64,000 bases of DNA from Roseateles amylovorans (GTDB taxonomy: Bacteria > Pseudomonadota > Gammaproteobacteria > Burkholderiales > Burkholderiaceae_C), in NCBI RefSeq assembly GCF_025398155.2, contig NZ_CP104562.2:2108001-2172000 (forward strand), given 5' to 3'. Below the pieces are notes generated by a model. The model saw only the letters and a list, made by a program, of their open reading frames with translations. It ran no database searches and was not told the DNA's origin. Every line of letters starts with the position of its first letter. The stretch's first letter is position 1. Shown one piece after another: positions 16,530-24,679 of the stretch. The position numbers and the translations under genes were made by a program.

Positions 16530-17897
16530 TCACGCCTCCTGCGACGGCGCAGCGGCTGCGGCCGCCTGCGCCTCGTCGACCAGTGCCTGCGCCAACGCCT
16601 TCACGCTTCGCGGCGCCGAGCCTTCGGCATGGTTGCTGACGGTGACATAGGCTGCATGGCCCGCTTGCGCGGTGGCGTGGATCACCTTGGCCAGGACCGC
16701 CCGGGTGTCGGGATCGGGGTCCATCAGGGTGTCGTACTCGCCATATCGCTTTTGCGCGTCCTCATAACCGAAGGGGCCGTGAAGGCGGTGCAGGTTCCAG
16801 CGGCAGACCAACGGCCCTGGCCACATGGCGCGCAGCAGCGGCAACTGGTGATCGATGGGCGGCAGCTTCGGGTGAAGACCGAGGCAGTAACGCGCGCCGT
16901 GTTGCTTGAGGATGGCCACGAAGTCGGGCGTCAGCCATTCCGGGTCGCGCACCTCCACAGCCACCACCGCGTCCGGCGACCGCTCACGCAGCGAGGGCAG
17001 GGCGCCCAGCAGGGCGTGAAGCCGATCCAGCTGCGCGGGCATTCGATCGAGCATCTGCAGCGGCAACGGGCTGAGCTGGAAGACCAGCGCGCCCGCCTTC
17101 TCGCCCAGCCCCTGCAGCACCGGCTCGATGAACTCCTGAATGGCCAGCCGTGGATCGAGGAAGGCCTCATTGGTCTGACGGCCGCGACCATCTTCGCTGC
17201 GCACCAGGGCATCGGTCACCAGGCTGGGCGCCTTGATGGTGAAACGGAAATCGGCGGGCACCTGCTGGGCATACCGCTCGTACTGGCTGGCTGTCAGCCT
17301 TTGATAGAAACCTCGATCGATGCTGACCGCCCGAAACAACGGATGCTGGGCATAGACGCTCAGCGCTTGGCGCGACAGGTTGGATTCGCCGTGCCGACCC
17401 ACCCACACCAGCCCTTGCCAGCCGGGATAGCCCCACGAGGACGTGCCCAACCGGATGTTCGGCGACAGCGCCGCCGCCAGCGCGACCGTCTCGTCATCCG
17501 GCGGCTGAGCGACGATGCCCGCACGTGGCCGTTTGGCGGGCGAGGTCCGGGACTTGGGAGGCGGCGCTGACGCCGACTCCGGGTGGGGGAGGTCGTCCAG
17601 GCCGAGGTCGAGATCGCCGTTGAGATCGTCTTCAAGATCGCCGTTGACATCGGCCTTGAGATCGCCCCTGAGATCGTCGTCCAGAGCAATGTTGCGATCG
17701 CCGTCCAGCGCCTCGTCGTCCGGCTCGGACCGGGCAGACTTCTCGGAGGTCGCGCGGCGCTGTCGGTCGGCCAGGGCCGGCTCCAGTGCGCTTCGGCGAG
17801 TACGCGGCGGGGTCGTGCCTTCCGGCGCGGGTGCCTGGGCGATCAAGTCGCCGAACAGGTCGTCCTGCTGCGGCGGCGGTGCTTCATCCGGTTGCAT
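16530..17897 (-). CDS. DUF72 (YecE-like) protein with long acidic N-terminal extension
   Basis: 455 residues; DUF72 proteins are usually 240-300. The DUF72 TIM-barrel occupies roughly residues 150-440 (RLGTSSWGYPGWQGLVW, VEVRDPEW, CLGLHPKLPP, VTVSNHAEGSAP). The first 145 residues are low-complexity, charged and contain a run of acidic GDL/DDL repeats (LRGDLKADVNGDLEDDLNGD). The biochemical role of DUF72 is not established. The N-terminal region starts close to the divergent tadA gene (51 nt). Confidence 0.85.
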   Translation of the reverse strand: MQPDEAPPPQQDDLFGDLIAQAPAPEGTTPPRTRRSALEPALADRQRRATSEKSARSEPDDEALDGDRNIALDDDLRGDLKADVNGDLEDDLNGDLDLGLDDLPHPESASAPPPKSRTSPAKRPRAGIVAQPPDDETVALAAALSPNIRLGTSSWGYPGWQGLVWVGRHGESNLSRQALSVYAQHPLFRAVSIDRGFYQRLTASQYERYAQQVPADFRFTIKAPSLVTDALVRSEDGRGRQTNEAFLDPRLAIQEFIEPVLQGLGEKAGALVFQLSPLPLQMLDRMPAQLDRLHALLGALPSLRERSPDAVVAVEVRDPEWLTPDFVAILKQHGARYCLGLHPKLPPIDHQLPLLRAMWPGPLVCRWNLHRLHGPFGYEDAQKRYGEYDTLMDPDPDTRAVLAKVIHATAQAGHAAYVTVSNHAEGSAPRSVKALAQALVDEAQAAAAAAPSQEA

Positions 17898-17948
17898 GGG
17901 CCGGCAGCATAGCGCCGGCGGCTACACTGCCGCGCGAAGCTCCACACC

Positions 17949-18608
17949 ATGACCGACTCCCTTCCGATGTCTCCTGCGATCGCCCCCGCCCAGCCGGGCG
18001 ACGAGTACGCGATGCGCCTCGCACTCGACCAGGCCCAGAACGCCTGGCTGGTCGGCGAAGTGCCGGTGGGCGCGGTGATCATGCGCGCCGGCCAGGTGAT
18101 TGCCACCGGTTACAACCGCCCGATCACCACCCACGATCCGACCGCGCATGCCGAGATCGTCGCGCTGCGCCACGCGGCTCAGTTGCTGGGCAATTACCGA
18201 CTGCCAGAGTGCGAGCTCTTCGTGACCCTCGAGCCCTGCGCCATGTGCGCGATGGCGATGATGCATGCGCGGCTCAAGCGGGTCGTGTTCGCTGCCCCCG
18301 ATCCCAAGACCGGTGTGGCCGGCTCGGTGCTGGACCTGTTCTCGCAGAAACAACTCAACCATCACACGGCGCTTCACGGCGGCGTGCTGGCCGAACCGTC
18401 GGCCCGCCTGCTGCGCGAATTCTTCGCCGAACGCCGCGAAGCCGCGCGCCAGCGTCGCGGCGAGCGACGGCTGGCCGCCGCGCTGGCCGATCCGCTGGCC
18501 GTGTTCGCTGCGCCCCAGGCCGTGACCACCCCCGACGACATTCCCGTGGGCGAGGCGCACTATCTGGCGCTTCCGCCCGACCATTCCCCCGACGAGCCGC
18601 CGCGATGA
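17949..18608 (+). CDS. tadA: tRNA-specific adenosine deaminase TadA
   Basis: 219 residues. The zinc deaminase site is complete: HAE at 67-69 and PCAMC at 96-100. TadA converts the wobble adenosine of tRNA-Arg(ACG) to inosine. Compared with the roughly 165-residue E. coli enzyme it has a C-terminal extension of about 45 residues ending in an acidic Pro-rich tail. Its stop overlaps the start of the LD-carboxypeptidase gene (ATGA), a coupling often seen in Burkholderiales. Confidence 0.95.
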   Translation: MTDSLPMSPAIAPAQPGDEYAMRLALDQAQNAWLVGEVPVGAVIMRAGQVIATGYNRPITTHDPTAHAEIVALRHAAQLLGNYRLPECELFVTLEPCAMCAMAMMHARLKRVVFAAPDPKTGVAGSVLDLFSQKQLNHHTALHGGVLAEPSARLLREFFAERREAARQRRGERRLAAALADPLAVFAAPQAVTTPDDIPVGEAHYLALPPDHSPDEPPR

Positions 18609-19600
18609 GTGACCTGACCCTCTACACCCCCTCCGGCGTGCTTGCCCAGTCGCAGCCGCTCAAGCGTGCCGCCAAGCGGCTGTCGACGCTCGGCTTCGAT
18701 GTGACGATCGATGAGAGCGCCCTGGCCCGCCACCAGCGTTTTGCCGGTGACGACGACGAGCGCCTGGCCGCCCTGCACCGCGTGGCGACGTCGGCCCCGG
18801 CGGTGGCGCTGGCCACGCGTGGCGGCTACGGGCTGACCCGGCTGCTGGACCGCATCGACTGGGCCTTGCTGGGACGCAGTGTCGAGCAGGGCACCCGCTG
18901 GGTCGGTCTGAGTGACCTGACTGCGCTCCAACTCGGCCTGCTGGCCCACACCAAGCAGATCAGCTGGGCCGGCCCGCTCGCGTGTGAGGACTTCGGCCGC
19001 AGCGACGCCGACGGCGGCGTGGACGAGATCACCCGTGATTGCTTCCTTGAAGCGATGGACGGCTCGCTGGAAGCCGTCGGCTTTCGCACCGAGGTCGGCT
19101 TCGACGGCCTGGAGGCTCGCGGCACCTTGTGGGGCGGCAACCTGGCCGTGCTCTGCTCGCTGCTGGGCACCCCGCATTTCCCGCGGATCAAGGGCGGCAT
19201 CCTGTTCCTGGAGGATGTGAACGAACATCCCTACCGGATCGAGCGGATGCTGCTGCAGCTCTGGCAGGCCGGTGTGCTGGACGCACAGAAGGCGGTGATC
19301 CTGGGCCAGTTCACCGGATGGAAGAAGTCGCCGCTGGATCGTGGCTACAACTTCAAGAGCTGCGTGCAGGCGCTGCGCGATCGGATGCAGGTGCCCCTGC
19401 TGACCGGCCTGCCCTTCGGCCATGTGCCGACCAAGGTCTGCCTGCCGATCGGGGCAAAGACCGAGCTGCTGGTGGAAGGCCGCGATGTGTTCGTGGCCTG
19501 GGGCCACGTCGGACCCGGCGGACATGATCACCATCACCATGGCGGTCATGAAGGGCATGGCCACGGCGACCACGACCACAGCCACGATCACGGCCATTGA
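18605..19600 (+). CDS. ldcA: LD-carboxypeptidase (muramoyltetrapeptide carboxypeptidase, family S66) with His-rich tail
   Basis: 331 residues from ATG 18605, overlapping the tadA stop; the open frame extends far upstream but only as a shadow of tadA. S66 hallmarks: TRGGYGLTRLLDRID (71-85), nucleophile S103 in GLSDLTAL, a Glu in FLEDVNEHPYRIERML, and H273 in PFGHVPTK. It removes the terminal D-Ala from cytosolic murein tetrapeptide during cell-wall recycling. Residues 307-331 are an added tail with 13 histidines among Asp and Gly, a likely divalent-metal-binding stretch not needed for catalysis. The next operon encodes a peptide importer, which fits murein-peptide recycling. Confidence 0.9.
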   Translation: MSDLTLYTPSGVLAQSQPLKRAAKRLSTLGFDVTIDESALARHQRFAGDDDERLAALHRVATSAPAVALATRGGYGLTRLLDRIDWALLGRSVEQGTRWVGLSDLTALQLGLLAHTKQISWAGPLACEDFGRSDADGGVDEITRDCFLEAMDGSLEAVGFRTEVGFDGLEARGTLWGGNLAVLCSLLGTPHFPRIKGGILFLEDVNEHPYRIERMLLQLWQAGVLDAQKAVILGQFTGWKKSPLDRGYNFKSCVQALRDRMQVPLLTGLPFGHVPTKVCLPIGAKTELLVEGRDVFVAWGHVGPGGHDHHHHGGHEGHGHGDHDHSHDHGH

Positions 19601-19608
19601 TCGACTAG

Positions 19609-19640
19609 TGATCGCCCATTGATCGCCCATTGATCGCCCT
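19609..19640. repeat. three tandem copies of an 11-nt unit (TGATCGCCCAT)
   Basis: Two exact copies and a third differing at its end follow directly after the LD-carboxypeptidase gene; looser GATCGCC words continue for about 100 bp. Probably replication slippage in a non-coding spacer; no function is evident. Confidence 0.7.
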
Positions 19641-19805
19641 GCCGCACCGGCGTGCCTCGGCGGGGCGTGGCTTTCGGTGGGCGCGGCGAGCGCCGGTGGA
19701 TCGCCTCCTGAGCGCCTGTTGAGCTCCTGCTGATCGCCCGACGAGGTCCCGCGCCTGCGGTGCGATCGCCGTGCCCGCAAGCGGGCCGCCGAACAGCCGC
19801 GCCGC

Positions 19806-19811
19806 TATGAT
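19806..19811 (+). promoter_or_regulatory. -10 promoter element TATGAT before the peptide-transport operon
   Basis: TATGAT matches the sigma-70 -10 consensus (TATAAT) at five of six positions and would start a transcript near 19818, just before the attenuator-like leader. A matching -35 is not obvious, so this is a moderate call. Confidence 0.4.
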
Positions 19812-19820
19812 GCGACCCCA

Positions 19821-19897
19821 GCATCGGCCGGCCCGTGAGGGGCTCGCGATGGCAACAATCTGGCACTGCCGCATCCGGACGATGCGGCTTTGTTTTT
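19821..19897 (+). promoter_or_regulatory. attenuator-like leader with competing antiterminator and terminator helices
   Basis: An intrinsic terminator is formed by GCCGCAT (19868-19874) and ATGCGGC (19882-19888) followed by TTTGTTTTT (19889-19897), immediately before the Shine-Dalgarno GGAAGG. GCATCGGCCGG at 19821-19831 can pair at 10 of 11 positions with CCGGACGATGC (19875-19885), which is the terminator loop plus its 3' arm. The two helices cannot coexist. This is the architecture of a transcriptional attenuator or riboswitch controlling the downstream ABC operon. The sensed signal is unknown; I do not recognise a known aptamer in the 40 nt between. Confidence 0.6.
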
Positions 19898-19909
19898 GGA
19901 AGGATGACG

Positions 19910-22168
19910 ATGTTGTCGGGGCAGTGGATCGCGGGAATCGGCTGGCGCAAGGCGCTGGCCTGGGTGGGAAGCGCGTGCGCCGCCGCACTGCTGGCCGCCT
20001 GCAACAACAGTCCCTATCCCGCGGGCGCGGCGAAGGACAATACCCTCTACCTGTCCTTCGATGAACGCTCGCCGCGCTACCTGGACCCCACCGCGTCCTA
20101 CACCGCGCCCGAGAGCGTCTACACCTATCAGATCTTCGAGCCGCTCTACGGCTATCACTACCTGAAGCGGCCGTACGAGCTGATTCCGCGCTCGGCCGCT
20201 GCGGTCGTCAAGCCCTACTACCTGGATGAGAAGGGCCAGCGCCTGCCCGACGACACGCCCGCCGACAAGATCGCGCAGAGCGTGTATGACGTGCCGATCC
20301 GCGAAGGCGTGACCTACGCCCCCAGCCCGGCCTTCGCCAAGGATGCCAAGGGCGACTACCTCTATCACCAGCTCACCACGAAGCAACTGGGCGACAAACG
20401 CTCGCCTTGGCAGTTCGAGCACACCGGCACCCGCGAGCTGGTGGCCGACGACTTCGTCTACGCCATCAAGCGCCACGCCACGCCGCGCATCGAGGCGCCG
20501 GTGTTCGGCCTGTTCTCCGAGCATGTGATCGGCCTGAAGGACTATGGCGAGCTGATCCGCCAGGAAAACGCCAAGCTGCTCAAGGGCCTGCCCGAGAGCA
20601 CCACCGACAAGCCCTTCCTGGACTTCCGCCGCTGGCCGCTGGCCGGCGCGGAGGCGGTCAATCCGCATCTGCTGCGCATCCGCATCAAGGGCAAGTATCC
20701 GCAGTGGTCGTACTGGATGGCCACCACCTTCCTCTCGCCCGTGCCGTGGGAAGTCGATCGCTTCTATGCGCAGCCGGGCATGCTCGAGCGCGGCATGTCC
20801 TGGAACCAGTGGCCGGTGGGCACCGGGCCCTACATGATGACGGAGTACCTGCAGGACCGTCGCCATGTCATGTCGCGCAACCCGAACTATCGGGTCGATC
20901 TCTATCCCTGCGAAGGCTCGGCGCATGACCGCGAAGCCGGCTTGCTGGCGGACTGCGGCAAGCGCATGCCGTTTGTGGACCGCATCGTCAGCACGCTGAT
21001 CAAGGAACGGGTGCCGCGCAAGGAGATGTTCAAGCAGGGCTATCTGGACCTGCCGGACATGGAGCGTGCCGACTGGGGCGTGGAGTTCCTGGCCGACGCC
21101 AGCGACTCCGACGAGGTCACCGACTTCTTCAAGCAACGCGGCTTCAAGTTCCCCCGGGACACCGATCCCAACAGCTGGTATCTGGGCTTCAACTGGCTGG
21201 ACCCGGTGGTGGGCAAGGGCGACACACCGGCCCAGCAGCTGCGCAACCGCAAGCTGCGCCAGGCGCTGTCGATCGCCATCGACTGGGAAGAGGGCTACGG
21301 CAAGATCTTCAAGAACCGCGGCGGCGTGGCCGCCTACGGTCCGGTGCCGCCGGGCGTGTTCGGTTCGCGCGAGGCCGAGCCGCAGCATTTCAATCCGGTC
21401 ACCCACAAGCGGGTGGACGGCAAAGTGGAGCGCCGCTCGATCGACGAGGCCAAGCAGCTGCTGGCCGAGGCCGGTTATCCCGATGGACGCGACGTCCGCA
21501 CCGGCAAGCCGCTGGTGCTGAACTACGACTTCATGCGGGTGGTCACGCCCGAGGTGAAGGCCGAGAACGACTGGATGATCAAGCAGTTCGCCAAGATCGG
21601 CGTGCAGCTGGATGTGCGGGCCACCGATTACAACCAGTTCCAGGAAAAGATCCACCAGGGCAAGCATCAGATCTTCTGGTGGGGCTGGTTCGCCGACTAT
21701 CCGGATGCGGAGAACTTCCTCTTCCTGCTCTACGGCCCGAACAGCAAGTCGCTGCATGAGGGCGAGAACTCGGCCAATTACCAGAACGACGAATACGACC
21801 GTCTGTTCAAGCAGATGCAGACCCTGGATGACGGTCCCGAGAAGCAGAAGGTGATGGACCGGATGATCGAGGTCGCCCAACAGGACGCCCCTTGGGCCTG
21901 GGGCTACTGGCCCTACACCGCGCAGGCGGCCCAGCATTGGATCTACAACGCCAAGCCCAGCATCATCATTCGCGACGCCGCCCGCTATTACCGGCTGGAT
22001 GCCGCGGAACGCGCCCGCAAGCAGTCGGAATGGAACCATCCGGTGTGGTGGCCGCTGATCGTGCTGGTGATCGGCGCCGGCGCCATCCTCTGGGCCACCC
22101 GCCGCAGCTTCCAGGCCCGCGAAACGGCCACCGCACGCGCCACGGCCGTCGCTGAAGGAACGACCTGA
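19910..22168 (+). CDS. oligopeptide ABC transporter substrate-binding lipoprotein (YejA/DppA-like) with C-terminal membrane helix
   Basis: 752 residues from ATG 19910 (GGAAGG six nt upstream; ATG 19904 is an alternative two codons earlier). The N-terminus ends in the lipobox LLAAC, giving a lipid-anchored protein. The body is an SBP_bac_5 peptide-binding fold (YTYQIFEPLYGYHYL, GTGPYMMTEYL, IDWEEGYGKIF, IFWWGWFADYPDAENFLFLLYG). Unusually, the last 45 residues contain a transmembrane segment (WWPLIVLVIGAGAILWATRR) after the binding domain, and the protein is longer than YejA (about 600). First gene of a four-gene operon; it overlaps the next start as TGATG. Confidence 0.9.
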   Translation: MLSGQWIAGIGWRKALAWVGSACAAALLAACNNSPYPAGAAKDNTLYLSFDERSPRYLDPTASYTAPESVYTYQIFEPLYGYHYLKRPYELIPRSAAAVVKPYYLDEKGQRLPDDTPADKIAQSVYDVPIREGVTYAPSPAFAKDAKGDYLYHQLTTKQLGDKRSPWQFEHTGTRELVADDFVYAIKRHATPRIEAPVFGLFSEHVIGLKDYGELIRQENAKLLKGLPESTTDKPFLDFRRWPLAGAEAVNPHLLRIRIKGKYPQWSYWMATTFLSPVPWEVDRFYAQPGMLERGMSWNQWPVGTGPYMMTEYLQDRRHVMSRNPNYRVDLYPCEGSAHDREAGLLADCGKRMPFVDRIVSTLIKERVPRKEMFKQGYLDLPDMERADWGVEFLADASDSDEVTDFFKQRGFKFPRDTDPNSWYLGFNWLDPVVGKGDTPAQQLRNRKLRQALSIAIDWEEGYGKIFKNRGGVAAYGPVPPGVFGSREAEPQHFNPVTHKRVDGKVERRSIDEAKQLLAEAGYPDGRDVRTGKPLVLNYDFMRVVTPEVKAENDWMIKQFAKIGVQLDVRATDYNQFQEKIHQGKHQIFWWGWFADYPDAENFLFLLYGPNSKSLHEGENSANYQNDEYDRLFKQMQTLDDGPEKQKVMDRMIEVAQQDAPWAWGYWPYTAQAAQHWIYNAKPSIIIRDAARYYRLDAAERARKQSEWNHPVWWPLIVLVIGAGAILWATRRSFQARETATARATAVAEGTT

Positions 22169-23151
22169 TGCTCAAGTACATCTCCCGGCGCCTGGCCTAC
22201 GGCCTGGCGATCCTGGTGGGCGTGAACCTGCTCACCTTCTTCCTGTTCTTCAGCGTCAACACGCCCGATGACATGGCCCGCCTGAACATCGGCGGCAAGC
22301 GCGTCACCCAGGAACAGATCGAGAAGTGGAAGGCCGAGCGCGGCTACGACAAGCCGCTGTATTGGGATGCCGCTCGCCAGGGCACCGAGCGGCTGACCCA
22401 CACCGTGTTCTGGGAGCGCTCGGTCTCGCTGATGATGCTGGAGTTCGGACGCTCCGATGCGCGCCAGGCGGTGGACATCGGCCATGAGGTCAAGGTGCGC
22501 ATGGGCGTGAGCCTGCAGCTGGCGGTGCCGATCTTCATCCTGCAGCTGATCATCAGCGTGGCCTTCGCCCTGCTGCTGACCTTCTTCCGCAACTCCCGCA
22601 TCGACTTCTGGGGCGTGGTGCTGTGCGTGCTGATGCTGTCGATCTCCAGCCTGTTCTACATCATCGTCGGGCAGTATTTCTTCTCGCGGGTGCTGCGGCT
22701 GGTGCCGATCAACGGCTATGAGCCGGGCCTGGATGCGATCAAGTTCCTGGCGCTGCCGATCGCGCTGTCGCTGCTGTCCCGCCTGGGCGGAGAGGCGCGC
22801 CTGTACCGGGCGATGCTGCTGGAAGAAGTGGGCAAGGACTATGTCCGCACCGCCCGCGCCAAGGGCCTGTCCGAACCGGTGGTGCTGATGCGCCATGTGC
22901 TGCGCAATGCGCTGATTCCGATCATCACCAGCGCCGGCGCCTACCTGCCGTATGTGTTCCTCGGCAGCCTGGTGTTCGAGAGCTTCTTCGGCATTCCGGG
23001 CCTGGGGGCCTTCGTGATCGAGGCCATCACCGGGCAGGACTTCGCCATCGTGCGCACCATGGTGTTCCTGGGCGCGCTGCTCTACATCGCCAGCAATGCC
23101 TTGATCGACGTGGTCTACACCTGGGTCGATCCGCGTGTGCGGCTGACCTGA
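22168..23151 (+). CDS. peptide ABC transporter permease, DppB/YejB-like
   Basis: 327 residues. The first membrane helix is at the N-terminus (RRLAYGLAILVGVNLLTFFLFF), followed by an extracytoplasmic loop with IGGKRVTQEQIEKWKAERGY, and the permease EAA motif appears as EEVGKDYVRTARAKGLSEP. The C-terminal ESFFGIPGLGAFVIEAITGQD is characteristic of DppB-type permeases. It forms the inner-membrane channel with the next gene product. Confidence 0.93.
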   Translation: MLKYISRRLAYGLAILVGVNLLTFFLFFSVNTPDDMARLNIGGKRVTQEQIEKWKAERGYDKPLYWDAARQGTERLTHTVFWERSVSLMMLEFGRSDARQAVDIGHEVKVRMGVSLQLAVPIFILQLIISVAFALLLTFFRNSRIDFWGVVLCVLMLSISSLFYIIVGQYFFSRVLRLVPINGYEPGLDAIKFLALPIALSLLSRLGGEARLYRAMLLEEVGKDYVRTARAKGLSEPVVLMRHVLRNALIPIITSAGAYLPYVFLGSLVFESFFGIPGLGAFVIEAITGQDFAIVRTMVFLGALLYIASNALIDVVYTWVDPRVRLT

Positions 23152-23193
23152 CCCCCTCACGCAATGGCCTGACCGAGACCGACCGAGACCGAC

Positions 23194-24672
23194 ATGGGAT
23201 TCAAGATCGTCATTCTCTGGACCGACGTCGCGCTGTGGGCGCTGGCGGCGGTGCTGGTGGGCTACATCGTGCGGCTGGTGCGCCGCCCGCATCTGCGCGC
23301 CAATTGGCAGCGGGTGCTGCGCGACCCGGCGGCACTGAGCGCCGGGGTGGTGCTGTCGCTGTTCGTGCTGGTCACGGCGCTGGACAGCCTGCATTTCCGC
23401 CGCGCACTGGCGGACAGCCCCGCCGGTGAGCGCTTCTACGAAACGCGGACCGAATCGGTGCTGGACTTGCTGCTGTCGCGCCAGATCGAGATGCGCGAGA
23501 CCAGCTATTCGGCGCCGCTGGCTTATCAGGGCTTCAACAAGGACAGCGTTGCCCACGGCAGCGAGGTGGTGCGGGAGTTTCCGCGGCTGGCCTTCGGCGG
23601 CGCCCATCTGTCGGATCCGGCGACCGAATGGACCGGTGACCTGATCCGCCGTGCGCTGTCCGGCCTGGCGGGCGGTGCGCTTGCGGCGGTGCTGATGGCC
23701 GCGGCCATGGCGGCGATCCTGGCGCCCAGCCATGGGGGATGGCGTCACGGGCTGCGCGACCTGCTCAAGGACCGCACCCACTATCCCTGGCGCGCCGCGC
23801 TGTTGACGCTCACCGTGGTGGCCCTGCTGGCCGGGCCGGTGATCGCGCTGATGGGGCATTACCACGTCTTCGGCACCGACCAGACCGGCAACGATGTGCT
23901 CTACCAGTCGCTCAAGAGCATCCGCACCGCCTTCGTGATTGGTGCGCTGTCGACGCTGGCGACCTTGCCCTTCGCGCTGGTGCTGGGCATCTTGGCCGGC
24001 TACTTCAAGGGCTGGGTGGACGAGGTCATCCAGTACTTCTACACCGTGCTGACCTCGGTGCCCAACGTGCTGCTGATCGCGGCCTGCGTGCTGATGGTGC
24101 AGGTCTTCCTGGACAAGCATCCGGAGGCGTTCGAGACCGGCGCCGAGCGGGCCGATCTGAAGATCTTCCTGCTCTGCGTGATCCTGGGGGTGACCGGCTG
24201 GGCCACGCTGTGTCGGCTGGTGCGCGGCGAAACGCTGAAGCTGCGCGAATCCGACTTCGTGCAGGCGGCCACGGCCTTCGGCGTGTCCGACAGCCGGATC
24301 ATGGTCCGCCACATCGTCCCGAACGTGATGCATCTGGTGCTGATCAGTCTGGTGCTGAACTTCTCCGATCTCATCCTGTATGAGGCGGTGCTGACCTATG
24401 TCGGCGTGGGCGTGGATCCGACGATGAACAGCTTCGGCGGCATGATCAATCTGGCGCGCTCGGAGATGAGCCGCGATCCGCTGGTGTGGTGGAGTTTCGC
24501 CGCCGCGTTCGCCTTCATGGTGAGCCTGGTGCTGGCGGCCAACCTGTTCGCCGATGGTGTGCGGGATGCCTTCGATCCGCGCTCGCGCAAGCTTCGTCCG
24601 CAGGTGCTGTCGCTCAAGGCGCGCAAAGCCCAGGCTGCAACCCAGGCGGCTCAGAACAAGCAAGGGGCCTGA
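23194..24672 (+). CDS. peptide ABC transporter permease, DppC/YejE-like, enlarged
   Basis: 492 residues against 300-340 for DppC/YejE. The C-terminal two thirds are the normal permease: GTDQTGNDVLYQSLKSIRTAFVIG, the EAA loop ESDFVQAATAFGVSDSRIMVRHIVPN, and YVGVGVDPTMNSFGGMI. The N-terminal 200 residues add a first helix, a roughly 100-residue probably periplasmic segment (between about 70 and 150) and an extra helix pair. It is separated from the upstream permease by 42 nt. Confidence 0.9.
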   Translation: MGFKIVILWTDVALWALAAVLVGYIVRLVRRPHLRANWQRVLRDPAALSAGVVLSLFVLVTALDSLHFRRALADSPAGERFYETRTESVLDLLLSRQIEMRETSYSAPLAYQGFNKDSVAHGSEVVREFPRLAFGGAHLSDPATEWTGDLIRRALSGLAGGALAAVLMAAAMAAILAPSHGGWRHGLRDLLKDRTHYPWRAALLTLTVVALLAGPVIALMGHYHVFGTDQTGNDVLYQSLKSIRTAFVIGALSTLATLPFALVLGILAGYFKGWVDEVIQYFYTVLTSVPNVLLIAACVLMVQVFLDKHPEAFETGAERADLKIFLLCVILGVTGWATLCRLVRGETLKLRESDFVQAATAFGVSDSRIMVRHIVPNVMHLVLISLVLNFSDLILYEAVLTYVGVGVDPTMNSFGGMINLARSEMSRDPLVWWSFAAAFAFMVSLVLAANLFADGVRDAFDPRSRKLRPQVLSLKARKAQAATQAAQNKQGA

Positions 24673-24679
24673 GTCCATC

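Noticed and set aside
17786..18604. N-terminal extension of the LD-carboxypeptidase frame across tadA
   Set aside because: It would duplicate the tadA region in another frame with Arg/Ala-rich sequence; the ATG at 18605 overlapping the tadA stop and the S66 N-terminus are decisive.
19609..19640. Short direct repeats considered as a CRISPR or iteron array
   Set aside because: Only three 11-nt units with no spacers, and no replication or Cas genes nearby.
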